From Pseudomonadota bacterium (lineage in GTDB: Bacteria > Pseudomonadota > Gammaproteobacteria > UBA9214): DNA of 64,000 bases. The stretch is from assembly GCA_041395565.1 (NCBI GenBank), contig JAWLAI010000003.1, forward strand, positions 62,001-126,000, read 5' to 3'. How positions within the stretch are numbered: the stretch's first letter is position 1; each line of letters starts with the position of its first letter. Below, piece by piece: positions 33,760 through 42,806 of the stretch. A model generated the notes under the pieces. It worked only from the letters and a program-made list of their open reading frames with translations. It had not been told where the DNA came from and made no database searches. Position numbers and translations under genes: made by a program.

Positions 33760-34377
33760 ATGAACAACCGCTACCAGCAGACCCGTTTCCTGCGCGGCGC
33801 ACCCGATGCCCGGCATGCCCCGCCGGACACCGGCGTGGAGGTCGCATTCGCCGGGCGCTCCAATGCCGGCAAATCCAGCGCACTGAATACCCTGACCGGA
33901 CGGCGCGCCCTGGCCCGCATCAGCAAGGCGCCCGGCCGTACCCGGGAAATCAACTTCTTCGAGGTCAGCACAGGACGGCGCCTCGTCGACCTCCCGGGCT
34001 ATGGCTACGCCCGGGTATCGCGCACGGTCAAGGAACAATGGCAACAGGGCATCGCCAGGTATCTGGAAACGCGGCAATCGCTGGGTGGCGTGGTGCTGTT
34101 GATGGATGTCCGTCATCCCCTCAAGGACAGCGACCGCCTGGTGTTGAACTGGTGTCGGCTGGCGGAACTGCCGACGCATGTGCTGCTGACCAAATCCGAC
34201 AAGCTCAAGCGGGGCCCTGCCAGTGCCGCGCTGCTCGCGGTGCGCCGGGAACTGGCGAGCCTGCACCCACAGGCCAGCGTCCAGCTGTTCTCGGCACATA
34301 CCCGTGACGGGTGCGAAACGCTGATGGCGGTACTCGATGGCTGGCTCGGGATCGCGGCGGGCGCAGCGGATGCCTGA
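33760..34377 (+). CDS. engB: Ribosome biogenesis GTPase EngB (YihA/YsxC)
   Basis: A 205-residue GTPase needed for 50S subunit assembly. G1 GRSNAGKSS, G2 region PGRTREINFFEV, G3 DLPGYGYA and G4 TKSD are all present. The ATG at 33760 has GGAG 5 nt upstream; a longer reading from 33727 lacks support. It is divergent from cytochrome c4 and convergent with polA, an order conserved in many gammaproteobacteria, where the spacer holds a small RNA gene. Confidence 0.95.
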   Translation: MNNRYQQTRFLRGAPDARHAPPDTGVEVAFAGRSNAGKSSALNTLTGRRALARISKAPGRTREINFFEVSTGRRLVDLPGYGYARVSRTVKEQWQQGIARYLETRQSLGGVVLLMDVRHPLKDSDRLVLNWCRLAELPTHVLLTKSDKLKRGPASAALLAVRRELASLHPQASVQLFSAHTRDGCETLMAVLDGWLGIAAGAADA

Positions 34378-34413
34378 AGCAGCCTAGCGGCTGTCTCACA
34401 CTCCCTCGCGCAT

Positions 34414-34453
34414 AAAAAAAGCCCGGCGGAAAGGGGGAGTTTCGCCGGGCTTT
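34414..34453 (-). terminator. Intrinsic terminator, second of two after polA
   Basis: Stem of 10 bp (AAGCCCGGCG / CGCCGGGCTT) extended by three A-T pairs past one bulged G. On the minus strand it is followed by seven T (34414-34420). On the plus strand only TTTC follows, so it may stop engB transcripts weakly as well. Confidence 0.85.
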
Positions 34454-34543
34454 CGAACCCGGTCCTCGCGGACCGGATGGAGGATTCTTCGCCCAGGGAG
34501 GGGAGCGAGCATTTGCCTCCGTGCCAGTGTGACCCGCCTGCAG

Positions 34544-34580
34544 AAAAAAGGTTCCATGCCCCGGCAACGGACCGGAAACC
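34544..34580 (-). terminator. Intrinsic terminator, first after polA
   Basis: On the minus strand GGTTTCC (34580-34574) pairs with GGAACC (34555-34550) with one bulged T, and six T follow (34549-34544). It lies about 130 bp past the polA stop. Confidence 0.6.
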
Positions 34581-34711
34581 GACCTGCCGCGGACAAGCCA
34601 GGCGCAGCGGCAATCCATGAGTTAAGGTATCATATAAATCTGGGCAGGAGCCTATATTACTGTCTAGGCTATTGTTATTGAGAGAATATATTTCGACTGC
34701 CTGGCAGGCGC

Positions 34712-37435
34712 TCAATGCGCCTCGTCCCAGTTGCCACCGACACCGATGTCGACCACCAGAGGTACCCTGAGCGCCGCGGCAGCGCACATCCGGGTGCGGA
34801 TCTCCTCCTTGACCGCCGTGGCCGTCGCGGCGTCGACCTCGAAGACCAGTTCGTCGTGCACCTGCATGATCATGCGCACGTCTCCCCCGGCGCGCGTACC
34901 AATCCAGCCGTGCAGGTCGATCATGGCGCGCTTGATGATATCCGCCGCCGTCCCCTGCATCGGCGCGTTGATCGCGGTCCGTTCCGCCGCCGCGCGCCGC
35001 GCGCCGTTGCGCGAGCGGATATCCGGCAGATGCAGGCGCCGGCCGAACACCGTCTCGACGTAGCCCGTGCTGCGGGCCTGTTCGCGGGTGGCTTCCATGT
35101 ATGCGGCAACGCCCGGGTAGCGCTCGAAATAGCGATCGATGTACTCCTGGGCCGCGGCACGCGCGATGCCGAGCTGCCGCGCCAACCCGAAGGCCGACAT
35201 CCCGTAGATCAGTCCGAAGTTGATCGCCTTGGCGGAGCGGCGCTGGTCGCCGCTGACCGCTTCCGGCGCAACCCCGAATACCTCGGCGGCAGTGGCACGA
35301 TGCACGTCCTCGCCGGCGGCGAAGGCCGCCAGCAGGCCGGGGTCCGACGACAGATGGGCCATGATCCGCAACTCGATCTGGGAATAGTCGGCCGCCACCA
35401 GCACACAGCCCCTCGCTGCCACGAAGGCCTGGCGGATGCGCCTGCCCTCCTCGGTACGGATCGGTATGTTCTGCAGGTTGGGATCGGACGACGACAGCCG
35501 GCCGGTCGCTGCCACCGCCTGGTGGTAGGAGGTATGTACCCGGCCGGTGGTCGGACAGACCTGCTCGGGCAGCCGGTCGGTGTAGGTGGACTTGAGCTTG
35601 CTCAGCGCCCGGTGTTCCAGGATCAGTCGCGGCAGCGGATAGTCGAGCGCCAGTTCGGCAAGCACCGACTCGGCCGTGGACGGCACCCCGGTGGGGGTCT
35701 TGGCCAGCACCGGCAGCTGCAGCTTGTCGAACAGCAGTTCCTGGATCTGCTTGGGCGAGCCCAGGTTGAACGGCTGCCCGGCTTCGCGCCGGGCCTCCTG
35801 TTCGAGTTCCACGATGCGCCGCGCCAGTTCCACGCTGTGCCGGGCGAGCATGGCGGTGTCGATCGCCACCCCGGTCTGCTCCATGTCCGAGAGCACGGCG
35901 ACCAGCGGGATCTCGATCTCGCGGTAGATCCTTTCCAAGCCCGGCTCCGCCACCAGCTGCGGCCACATCGCCGCATGCAGCCGCAGCGTGACCTCGGCGT
36001 CTTCCGCCGCGTAGGGCGCGGCGGTCTCGAGCGGAATCTCGTTGAAGCTGAGCTGATGCTTGCCCTTGCCGGCGACGTCCTCGTACTTGATGGTGGTATG
36101 CGCGAGGTATTTCAGTGCCACCGAGTCCATGTCGTGGCGGGTGGCGGTACTGTCCAGGATGTAGGACTCCAGCATAGTGTCGTAGCCGATACCATCCAGC
36201 CTGATCCCGTGATTGGCCAGAACGTTACGATCATATTTGATGTGGTGCCCAATTTTTTTTATTTCTCTACTTTCCAGTATCGGGCGCAGCCTTTCCAGTA
36301 CCGCCGCCCGCTCGAGCTGCGCTGGCGCACCGGGATAGTCATGTGCCAGGGGGACATAGGCCGCCGCTCCGGGCGCGACCGCGAACGAGACCCCGACGAT
36401 GCGCGCGGCCATGTAATCCAGACTCGTGGTCTCGGTGTCGAAGGCGAACTCGCCGGCGGCGGCGAGTGCCTCGAGCCAGGCATCCAGGCGTGACTGATCG
36501 AGCAGGGTTTCGTAGACCGGGTCGACCGCGGGCGCGACAGCGCCGGCTGCCGCTCCAGCACCGGCGCCTCCCTCGTCCAGCTCCGCCAGCCAGCGCTTGA
36601 AATCGAGCGCCTGGTAAAGCGCATGCAGACGTTCGGTATCCGCCGGCTGGCGCAGCAGCGACTCCGGACTGCTATCGAGCGCCAGGTCGCAGCGGATGGT
36701 GGCCAGCGTGCGAGACAGCGGCAGCTGTTCCAGGGCTGCGCGCAGGTTCTCCCCGGCCTTGCCCTTGATCTCGTCGGCATGTGCGATCAGCGCCTCGAGC
36801 GAGCCCCAGGCGGCGAGCCATCTGGCCGCGGTCTTGGGGCCCACCTTGGGCACGCCCGGTATGTTGTCCGAGGTGTCGCCGATCAGGGCGAGGTAGTCGA
36901 TGATCTGTTCCGGCGCGACACCGAATTTCTCCCGCACCCCGTCGGCATCCAGGCGGGTGCCGTTCATGGTGTTGACCAGGGTGACATGGTCGTTGACCAG
37001 CTGGGCCATGTCCTTGTCGCCGGTGGAGATCACCGTGTCCAGGCCGTGCGCCGTGGCCTGTGTCGCCAGCGTGCCGATCACATCGTCGGCCTCGACCCCC
37101 TCGACCTGCAGCAGCGGCAACCCCAGCGCGCGAATCAGCGCCAGCAGCGGCTCGACCTGCGCTGCCAGTTCGTCGGGCATCGGTGGACGGTGGGCCTTGT
37201 ACTCGTCGTACAGGTCATGGCGGAAGGTGCGGCCCTTGGCGTCGAACACCACGGCGATGTGCCGCGGGTCGTACTCGGCGAGCAGGCTGCGCAGCATGTT
37301 CACCACGCCGTAGACCGCCCCGGTCGGCTCACCGCGGGAATTGGTCAGCTGCTGCAGATTGGGGACGTGGTAGGCACGATAGAGATAGGACGAGCCATCG
37401 ACCAGCAGCAGGGGCGCAGAGTTGTTGACGGCCAT
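34712..37435 (-). CDS. polA: DNA polymerase I
   Basis: Full-length 907-residue Pol I for Okazaki-fragment processing and repair. The N-terminal 5'-3' exonuclease has LLLVDGSSYLYRAYH and GDTSDNIPGVPKVGPKTA. The proofreading domain keeps its acidic residues (FAFDTETTSLDYM; AAEDAEVTLRLH). The polymerase domain has motif A DYSQIELRIMAHLS, motif B with SAKAINFGLIYGMS and motif C QVHDELVFEV. Length matches E. coli PolA (928). Divergent from the LOG gene with 145 bp between; followed by a spacer with terminators. Confidence 0.97.
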   Translation of the reverse strand: MAVNNSAPLLLVDGSSYLYRAYHVPNLQQLTNSRGEPTGAVYGVVNMLRSLLAEYDPRHIAVVFDAKGRTFRHDLYDEYKAHRPPMPDELAAQVEPLLALIRALGLPLLQVEGVEADDVIGTLATQATAHGLDTVISTGDKDMAQLVNDHVTLVNTMNGTRLDADGVREKFGVAPEQIIDYLALIGDTSDNIPGVPKVGPKTAARWLAAWGSLEALIAHADEIKGKAGENLRAALEQLPLSRTLATIRCDLALDSSPESLLRQPADTERLHALYQALDFKRWLAELDEGGAGAGAAAGAVAPAVDPVYETLLDQSRLDAWLEALAAAGEFAFDTETTSLDYMAARIVGVSFAVAPGAAAYVPLAHDYPGAPAQLERAAVLERLRPILESREIKKIGHHIKYDRNVLANHGIRLDGIGYDTMLESYILDSTATRHDMDSVALKYLAHTTIKYEDVAGKGKHQLSFNEIPLETAAPYAAEDAEVTLRLHAAMWPQLVAEPGLERIYREIEIPLVAVLSDMEQTGVAIDTAMLARHSVELARRIVELEQEARREAGQPFNLGSPKQIQELLFDKLQLPVLAKTPTGVPSTAESVLAELALDYPLPRLILEHRALSKLKSTYTDRLPEQVCPTTGRVHTSYHQAVAATGRLSSSDPNLQNIPIRTEEGRRIRQAFVAARGCVLVAADYSQIELRIMAHLSSDPGLLAAFAAGEDVHRATAAEVFGVAPEAVSGDQRRSAKAINFGLIYGMSAFGLARQLGIARAAAQEYIDRYFERYPGVAAYMEATREQARSTGYVETVFGRRLHLPDIRSRNGARRAAAERTAINAPMQGTAADIIKRAMIDLHGWIGTRAGGDVRMIMQVHDELVFEVDAATATAVKEEIRTRMCAAAALRVPLVVDIGVGGNWDEAH

Positions 37436-37580
37436 GGTGTATGCCCTGTCGATTGCCGGTAAGGCGGCTGCGAGGGAACTGCAGCGAAAACAACCCGCCG
37501 CAGGCGCATGGTATCATTTATCCCGCTGCGCGACCGGGGCTACCGGCACGCCACCCGCGAAGGAACAGACCGAACACCGC

Positions 37581-38315
37581 ATGAAAGACCACGACAGCTC
37601 AGGCCGGCGCATGCATCATGGGATGCTGCCGATGGATGACACGCAGCTCACCCGCGAGTCCTGGAAGATCTTCCAGATCATGGCCGAGTTCGTCGAGGGC
37701 TTCGAACGCCTCGCCCACATCCGCCCCTCGGTGAGCCTGTTCGGATCGGCACGCACCGCGCCCGACCATCCCTGGTACCGGCAGGCCGAGGGAATCGCCC
37801 GCGCCCTGTCAGATGCGGGCTTCGCCGTCGTCAGCGGCGGCGGCCCGGGGATCATGGAGGCCGCCAACAAGGGGGCATTCCATGGCCGGTCCCCGAGCAT
37901 CGGGCTGAACATCCAGCTGCCGCACGAGCAGGCGGGCAACCCCTACCAGAACATCGCGCTCAACTTCCGGCACTTTTTCTCGCGCAAGGTCATGTTCGTC
38001 AAATACGCCTCGGCCTACGTGGTCTGCCCGGGCGGTTTCGGCACGCTGGACGAGCTGGCCGAGATCCTCACCCTGGTGCAGACCGGCAAGAGTCGGCGCA
38101 TCCCCATCATCCTGGTCGACAGCGGCTACTGGCAGGGTCTGATCGACTGGTTCCGCGCCACCCTGGTCAGGTCCGGCACCATCGCGGCCGATGACCTGAA
38201 ACTGTTCCAGGTGATCGATGAACCGGAGGACGTCGTCAATGCAATTTTCGATTATTATGAGCATAAGGGCTTCGAACCGTCCGAACAGGAACGGGAAAAG
38301 CTGCTGGATCTCTAG
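37581..38315 (+). CDS. LOG-family (TIGR00730) protein
   Basis: A 244-residue protein of the lysine-decarboxylase-like LOG group. The nucleotide-phosphate signature SGGGPGIMEAANKGA and the hallmark PGGFGTLDELAE are intact; these bind and hydrolyse nucleoside 5'-monophosphates such as cytokinin ribotides or AMP to free the base and ribose phosphate. The ATG at 37581 is preferred because the sequence upstream is not conserved. Divergent from polA, and 7 bp before the DUF2782 gene, which often adjoins polA in gammaproteobacteria. Confidence 0.88.
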   Translation: MKDHDSSGRRMHHGMLPMDDTQLTRESWKIFQIMAEFVEGFERLAHIRPSVSLFGSARTAPDHPWYRQAEGIARALSDAGFAVVSGGGPGIMEAANKGAFHGRSPSIGLNIQLPHEQAGNPYQNIALNFRHFFSRKVMFVKYASAYVVCPGGFGTLDELAEILTLVQTGKSRRIPIILVDSGYWQGLIDWFRATLVRSGTIAADDLKLFQVIDEPEDVVNAIFDYYEHKGFEPSEQEREKLLDL

Positions 38316-38322
38316 ACCGACC

Positions 38323-38661
38323 ATGATGCACAAACTGACCACCGCCCTATTGTTTGCATTTGCCCTGCCGGCGCTCGCCGGGGAAATGCCGCCGCCACCG
38401 GCACCCGCCGCCGAGGCCGCCCCGCCTCCGGCAACCGGACTCGAGGAGGAAATCCAGCCCGAGGTCCGGATCATCAAGCGCGACGATGCCGTGGTACGCG
38501 AGTACCGAGTCAATGGCGCGCTCTACATGATCAAGGTCGAGCCCCGCGTCGGCGCACCCTACTATCTGATCGACACGACCGGCGACGGCAACCTCAACGC
38601 CCGCCGCAGCGAACTCGACCCGGCCTTCGTCGTGCCGAGCTGGATGATCTTCCGGTGGTAA
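38323..38661 (+). CDS. DUF2782 periplasmic protein
   Basis: A 112-residue exported protein of unknown function. Signal peptide residues 1-19 (LFAFALPALAGE), a Pro/Ala-rich linker (about 21-40), then the compact DUF2782 domain: VRIIKRDDAVVREYRVNGALYMIKVEP and the end LDPAFVVPSWMIFRW. Starts 7 bp after the LOG gene, so probably one transcript. Small proteins of this family accompany polA in many gammaproteobacteria. No function is claimed. Confidence 0.85.
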   Translation: MMHKLTTALLFAFALPALAGEMPPPPAPAAEAAPPPATGLEEEIQPEVRIIKRDDAVVREYRVNGALYMIKVEPRVGAPYYLIDTTGDGNLNARRSELDPAFVVPSWMIFRW

Positions 38662-38753
38662 ACCGCGCGACGCCGTGCGGCGGCAGCTAGCCATGCCCGG
38701 ATCCTGCGGCCGCTGCCGGAACCGTAAGCACCCGCCGACCCGCTAGCACGGCC

Positions 38754-39320
38754 GTGCCCGCCCGCACCATGTCCGCGCAACTGCAACGACTCGCACGCCT
38801 GCTGGACGGCTTTGCCGAGCAGACCGGCCGCCTGCTGTCCTGGCTGACACTGGCTATGGTAGTCATCACCTGCGTGGTGGTGCTGCTGCGCTACGCCTTC
38901 GGTATCGGCTCGATCGCACTGCAGGAATCGGTCACCTACCTGCATGCGCTCGTGTTCATGCTGTGCGCCGCCTACACACTCCGGCACGATGCCCACGTGC
39001 GGGTCGACATCTTCTACCAGCGCTGGTCGCCGCGTGCGCGGGCCTGGGTCGACTTGCTCGGCACGCTGCTGCTGCTGGCCCCGGTTTGCGTGTTCATCCT
39101 CGTGTCCAGCCTTGATTACGTCGCCGTGTCCTGGTCCATCCGCGAAGGCTCGCGCGAGGCCGGGGGCCTCGACGGCGTCTATCTGCTGAAGACGGCGATT
39201 CCGGTGATGGCAGCACTCCTGCTGCTGCAGGGCTGCGCCCAGGTCATACACAGCCTGCTGCGGATAACCGGCCACCGCGAACCGCCCACGCCGGATTCCG
39301 GTATGGACCGTGAGCTGTAA
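38754..39320 (+). CDS. dctQ: TRAP transporter small permease (DctQ type)
   Basis: A 188-residue membrane protein with four helices (about 28-50, 60-80, 98-118 and 142-163), the DctQ topology. The segment SVTYLHALVFMLCAAYTLRHDAHVRVDIFY is typical of the family. It pairs with the large permease encoded 33 bp downstream. The listed start is GTG 38754; ATG 38769 (MSAQLQ) is equally plausible and neither has a clear ribosome site. Confidence 0.9.
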   Translation: MPARTMSAQLQRLARLLDGFAEQTGRLLSWLTLAMVVITCVVVLLRYAFGIGSIALQESVTYLHALVFMLCAAYTLRHDAHVRVDIFYQRWSPRARAWVDLLGTLLLLAPVCVFILVSSLDYVAVSWSIREGSREAGGLDGVYLLKTAIPVMAALLLLQGCAQVIHSLLRITGHREPPTPDSGMDREL

Positions 39321-39353
39321 CGCCGCCCTTGCGGCGGCAGCGGAGCCAGCGCC

Positions 39354-40736
39354 ATGACGGAACTCCTGCCCCTGCTGCTGTTCGCGGCCGCCTGCCTGGT
39401 GCTGATGGCCGGCTACCCGGTCGCGTTCTCGCTCGCCGGCACCGGGCTGCTGTTCGCCTTCGCCGGCGAACTCGGTGGCAGCTTCGATGCCGCATTCCTG
39501 CACGCATTGCCCAACCGGCTCTACGGCATCATGACCAATGTCACGTTGATCGCGGTGCCGCTGTTCGTCTTCATGGGCATCATGCTGGAGCGCTCGCGGG
39601 TGGCGGAGAACCTACTCGATACCATGGCCGCCCTGTTCGGCCGGCTGCGCGGAGGCCTGGGCTTTTCGGTCACGCTGGTCGGCATGCTGCTGGCCGCCAG
39701 CACGGGCATCGTCGGCGCGACCGTGGTCACCATGGGCCTGCTCTCGCTGCCCACCATGCTGCGGCGCGGCTACGACCCGCGCCTTGCCAGCGGCGTGATC
39801 TGCGCCTCCGGCACACTCGGCCAGATCATTCCACCCTCCATCGTGCTGGTACTGCTCGGCGACGTGCTCTCCTCCGCCTACCAGCAGGCGCAGATCGACA
39901 TGGGCAGCTATGCACCGGATACCGTGTCGGTCGGCGACCTGTTCACGGGCGCACTGCTGCCCGGTCTGCTGCTGGTGCTCCTCTACCTGCTGTATATCGG
40001 CTATATCGCCTGGACGCGCCCGCAGGCCATGCCCGCGCTGCCGGCGGATGATGCCGTGTTTGCCAGCGGTCTGGGTGCGCGCGTGCTCAAGGGCCTGCTG
40101 CCGCCGGTGCTGCTCATCATCGCCGTGCTGGGTTCCATCCTCGGTGGCTTCGCCACACCGACCGAGGCGGCGGCGGTCGGCGCCAGCGGCGCCATCGTGC
40201 TGGCACTCGCGCAGCGCCGCTGCACCCTGCAGGTATTGCGCGAGGCCATGCTCGGTACGACCCGCGTCACCTGCATGGTGTTCCTGATCCTCATCGGCGC
40301 CTCGGTTTTCTCGCTGGTCTTTCGCGGCTTTGGTGGCGATGTAGTGGTGGCCGAACTCCTCGGCAACCTGCCCGGCGGGGCCTTCGGTGCCATGCTCGCG
40401 GTCATGCTGCTGATGTTCCTGCTCGGCTTCGTGCTCGACTTCATCGAAATCACCTTCGTGGTCGTCCCGATCGTCGGCCCGGTGCTGCTTGCCATGGGAC
40501 TCGATCCCGTCTGGCTCGGCATCATGATCGCCCTCAACCTGCAAACCTCGTTCCTCACACCACCGTTCGGCTTTGCCCTGTTCTACCTGCGCGGCGTGGC
40601 ACCGGCCGAGGTCAGCACGGCGCAGATCTACCGGGGCGTGGTGCCGTTCATCGCGCTGCAGCTCATACTGATCCTGGTGCTGGCGCTGTGGCCGGCACTC
40701 GCCACCTGGCTACCCGGTGTGGTGTACGCCGACTGA
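39354..40736 (+). CDS. dctM: TRAP transporter large permease (DctM type)
   Basis: A 460-residue ion-transporter-superfamily permease with about twelve hydrophobic segments. The conserved FMGIMLERS region, the AASTGIVGATVVTMGLLSLP block, SGTLGQIIPPSIVLVLLGD, and GGFATPTEAAAVGASGAI followed by LGFVLDFIEITFVVVPIV identify the DctM family. It moves a substrate handed over by the binding protein with Na+ symport. The matching binding protein is encoded convergently at 41451-42548. Confidence 0.94.
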   Translation: MTELLPLLLFAAACLVLMAGYPVAFSLAGTGLLFAFAGELGGSFDAAFLHALPNRLYGIMTNVTLIAVPLFVFMGIMLERSRVAENLLDTMAALFGRLRGGLGFSVTLVGMLLAASTGIVGATVVTMGLLSLPTMLRRGYDPRLASGVICASGTLGQIIPPSIVLVLLGDVLSSAYQQAQIDMGSYAPDTVSVGDLFTGALLPGLLLVLLYLLYIGYIAWTRPQAMPALPADDAVFASGLGARVLKGLLPPVLLIIAVLGSILGGFATPTEAAAVGASGAIVLALAQRRCTLQVLREAMLGTTRVTCMVFLILIGASVFSLVFRGFGGDVVVAELLGNLPGGAFGAMLAVMLLMFLLGFVLDFIEITFVVVPIVGPVLLAMGLDPVWLGIMIALNLQTSFLTPPFGFALFYLRGVAPAEVSTAQIYRGVVPFIALQLILILVLALWPALATWLPGVVYAD

Positions 40737-40816
40737 GCGCGCTAGAAATCTGGCGGTGCCGGCAGCTTCGTGCGATTATTGGCGTATGAGTCGCACTACC
40801 AACCGGGTCATCGGCC

Positions 40817-41380
40817 ATGTCATCACTACGTAACCTGCTGATCATTTCCCTGCTGCTGTCGCTCCCGCTGTCGGCAAGCGCCAGCGACAACGCCTGGATC
40901 AGCAGTGCCGCTTTTGCATTCGGTGAAAGCGACGAAACCGTTGCACACGATATCCAGCGCATCAGCTTCCAGAAAAAATGGCGTCACAGCTGGTTCGATG
41001 GCGGCGCGTGGTTTCTCGGCGGCTACTGGGATACCGGCCTCAGCCGCATCAAGGCCGACACGGGACATACCGGCTCGGTCTACGCGCTCAGCCTGACACC
41101 GGTGTTCCGCTACCAGCGCGACGCCACGCTCTCGAGCGGGGTCACGCCCTTTGCCGAGGCCGGCTTCGGAGTGCACCTGCTGAACGGCACCCATATCGGC
41201 AACGACAGCCTGTCCACGGCGGTCCAGTTCGGCCCGCTGCTCGGCGTCGGCATCGGGTTCGGCGAACGTGGCCAGTACGAGCTGACCTACCAGTACACCA
41301 GCCTCGGCAATGGCGACATCAAGAAACCGAACGACGGCCTCGACGCGCACATGCTCAAACTGGGCTACAACTTCAACTAG
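40817..41380 (+). CDS. PagL-like acyloxyacyl hydrolase family protein, active site altered
   Basis: A 187-residue outer-membrane protein with a signal peptide (residues 1-22, LSLPLSASA) and a beta-barrel pattern of alternating strands ending in Phe-Asn (LGYNFN). The family segment FAEAGFGVHLLNGTHIGNDSLST and the downstream IKKPNDG match lipid A 3-O-deacylase PagL. However, the catalytic His-x-Ser-Asn appears as S162-L-G164-N165, so the His and Ser are gone. It may be a non-catalytic barrel or have another activity. Sits between dctM and the convergent TRAP binding protein; no link is obvious. Confidence 0.75.
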   Translation: MSSLRNLLIISLLLSLPLSASASDNAWISSAAFAFGESDETVAHDIQRISFQKKWRHSWFDGGAWFLGGYWDTGLSRIKADTGHTGSVYALSLTPVFRYQRDATLSSGVTPFAEAGFGVHLLNGTHIGNDSLSTAVQFGPLLGVGIGFGERGQYELTYQYTSLGNGDIKKPNDGLDAHMLKLGYNFN

Positions 41381-41450
41381 AACCTGGCGCGCAATTCCCC
41401 GCGGCCGCGCGCGTGGCAATATCGGCTGCTGGCAAGACGCGGCACGTGCG

Positions 41451-42548
41451 CTATCCCTCGCGTATATTCAGGTAGGCACGCTCCGAGATGTCGGTCCAGC
41501 TGGTTACCTGGCGCTGGAAGGCGCGATAGGATTCGTAGACCTTAGCCGAGAGCGCGTCCTTGCCGGCGATCTCGCCGACCACCTGCTCCGACAATTCCCG
41601 CAGTCGCGCCAGCACGCTGGCCGGAAACGCCCTGACATCGACGTGGTGTTCGTGGATCAGGGTCTGCAGGGCGGCGTTGTTGCGCGCCGTATATTCGGCC
41701 AGCATATCAGCGTTCACCACGAGGCAGGCATTCTCCACGATGCTTTGCAGATCGGGCGGCAGGCTGTCGAAGGCGGCCTTGTTGACCAGGCATTCCAGCG
41801 TGGTGCCCGGCTCGTGCCAGCCGGGGTAATAATAGAATTTCGCGGCCTTGTGCAGTCCGAAGGCGAGATCGTTGTACGGGCCGACCCACTCGGTGGCGTC
41901 GATCGCGCCGGACTGCAGGGAGGTGAAGATATCGCTGCCCGGCATGGACACGGGCGTGCCGCCGGCACGCTTGAGGACCTCGCCACCGAGCCCCGGAATA
42001 CGCATCTTCAAACCGTCCAGGTCGGCGAGTGAATTGATCTCGCGATTGAACCAGCCACCCATCTGGATACCGGAGTTGCCGGCCGCCACCGGCAGCACGC
42101 CGAACGGCGCATAGACTTCCTGCCAGAGCGCCATGCCACCACCGTGCAGCAACCAGGCATTCATCTCCTGTGCGTTCATGCCGAACGGCACGGCCGCGAA
42201 GAACTGCGCTGCCTCGCTCTTGCCTTTCCAGTAGTAGGCCGCACCGTGCCCCAGCTCGGCGGTACCGCCGGCAACGGCGTCGAACACCTCGAACGAGGGT
42301 ACCAGTTCGTTGTCGCCGTAAACGGTAACCTGCAGGCGCCCACCGCTCATCGTGCTGATCAGGCGCGCGACGTTGTTGGCGCCGGTACCCAGGCCGGGAA
42401 AGTTCTTCGGCCAGGTCGTCACCATCTTCCAGTGCACGGTCTGCTGCTTCGCAGCCGGTGTCGCCGGCGCGCCGGTCTGCTGGTCCTGATCGCAACCGGT
42501 CAGCAGCAGCCCGGCACCCGCGGCGCCCAGAAAATCACGTCGTTTCAT
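41451..42548 (-). CDS. TRAP substrate-binding protein, TakP-like
   Basis: A 365-residue periplasmic binding protein. The N-terminus MKRRDFLGAAGAGLLLTGC has a twin-arginine-like pair and a lipobox ending at Cys19, so it is probably a lipoprotein. The body resembles Rhodobacter TakP, which binds 2-oxo acids: HGGGMALWQE, GIQMGGWFNREI, DATEWVGPYND and YYYPGWHEPG. The likely cargo is pyruvate or another 2-oxo acid. It is convergent with dctQ-dctM and the PagL-like gene, so the three TRAP parts are not one operon. Confidence 0.9.
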   Translation of the reverse strand: MKRRDFLGAAGAGLLLTGCDQDQQTGAPATPAAKQQTVHWKMVTTWPKNFPGLGTGANNVARLISTMSGGRLQVTVYGDNELVPSFEVFDAVAGGTAELGHGAAYYWKGKSEAAQFFAAVPFGMNAQEMNAWLLHGGGMALWQEVYAPFGVLPVAAGNSGIQMGGWFNREINSLADLDGLKMRIPGLGGEVLKRAGGTPVSMPGSDIFTSLQSGAIDATEWVGPYNDLAFGLHKAAKFYYYPGWHEPGTTLECLVNKAAFDSLPPDLQSIVENACLVVNADMLAEYTARNNAALQTLIHEHHVDVRAFPASVLARLRELSEQVVGEIAGKDALSAKVYESYRAFQRQVTSWTDISERAYLNIREG

Positions 42549-42806
42549 GAGTCGGTCTCTCGCGCTGAAATGAGGCGGTCATTGTACGTGGGTTGGCGCG
42601 CGCACGCGTAGCAGCCGGCGCGCGATGCGTCACGAATATGACGGTTATGTTCATACAATAAGCATTGATACAACGAATAGTTATGGAATAGTATTCACCA
42701 AACGCTTCCAGTATTCAGGCTAGCACACTAATTACAGACAAATTATCTTGGCGTGCGCCAACCGGAAGGTGCACACGGGCCAACCAGGGGAGTACCGGGC
42801 AGCATC

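Larger units (their letters stand above)
34414..34622 (-). ncRNA. Candidate small RNA in the polA-engB spacer
   Basis: A structured region ending in a strong intrinsic terminator. Before it is the hairpin CCGGTCC-GCGA-GGACCGG, capped by a GNRA loop when read on the minus strand, and between the two terminators is a pyrimidine-rich single-stranded stretch with AATCCTCC that could pair with ribosome-binding sites. The 5' end is uncertain: TATGAT at 34634-34629 (minus) would start transcription near 34622, but no good -35 is seen. A shorter RNA ending at the first terminator (34544) is equally possible. Position is syntenic with Spot 42 and ErsA; I see no sequence identity that I can vouch for. 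Confidence 0.35.
34378..34711. other. 334-bp polA-engB spacer with RNA-like structure
   Basis: No protein gene. On the minus strand, reading away from polA, the spacer holds two intrinsic terminators (34544-34580 and 34414-34453), a 7-bp hairpin with a GCGA tetraloop (34459-34476) and an AT-rich stretch near 34622-34690 with possible -10 elements. Spot 42 (enterics) and ErsA (Pseudomonas) occupy this same chromosomal position. Confidence 0.55.

Noticed and set aside
34113..35966. 617-codon minus-strand frame across engB, the spacer and part of polA
   Set aside because: Runs through the terminators and real genes in other frames; no domain seen.
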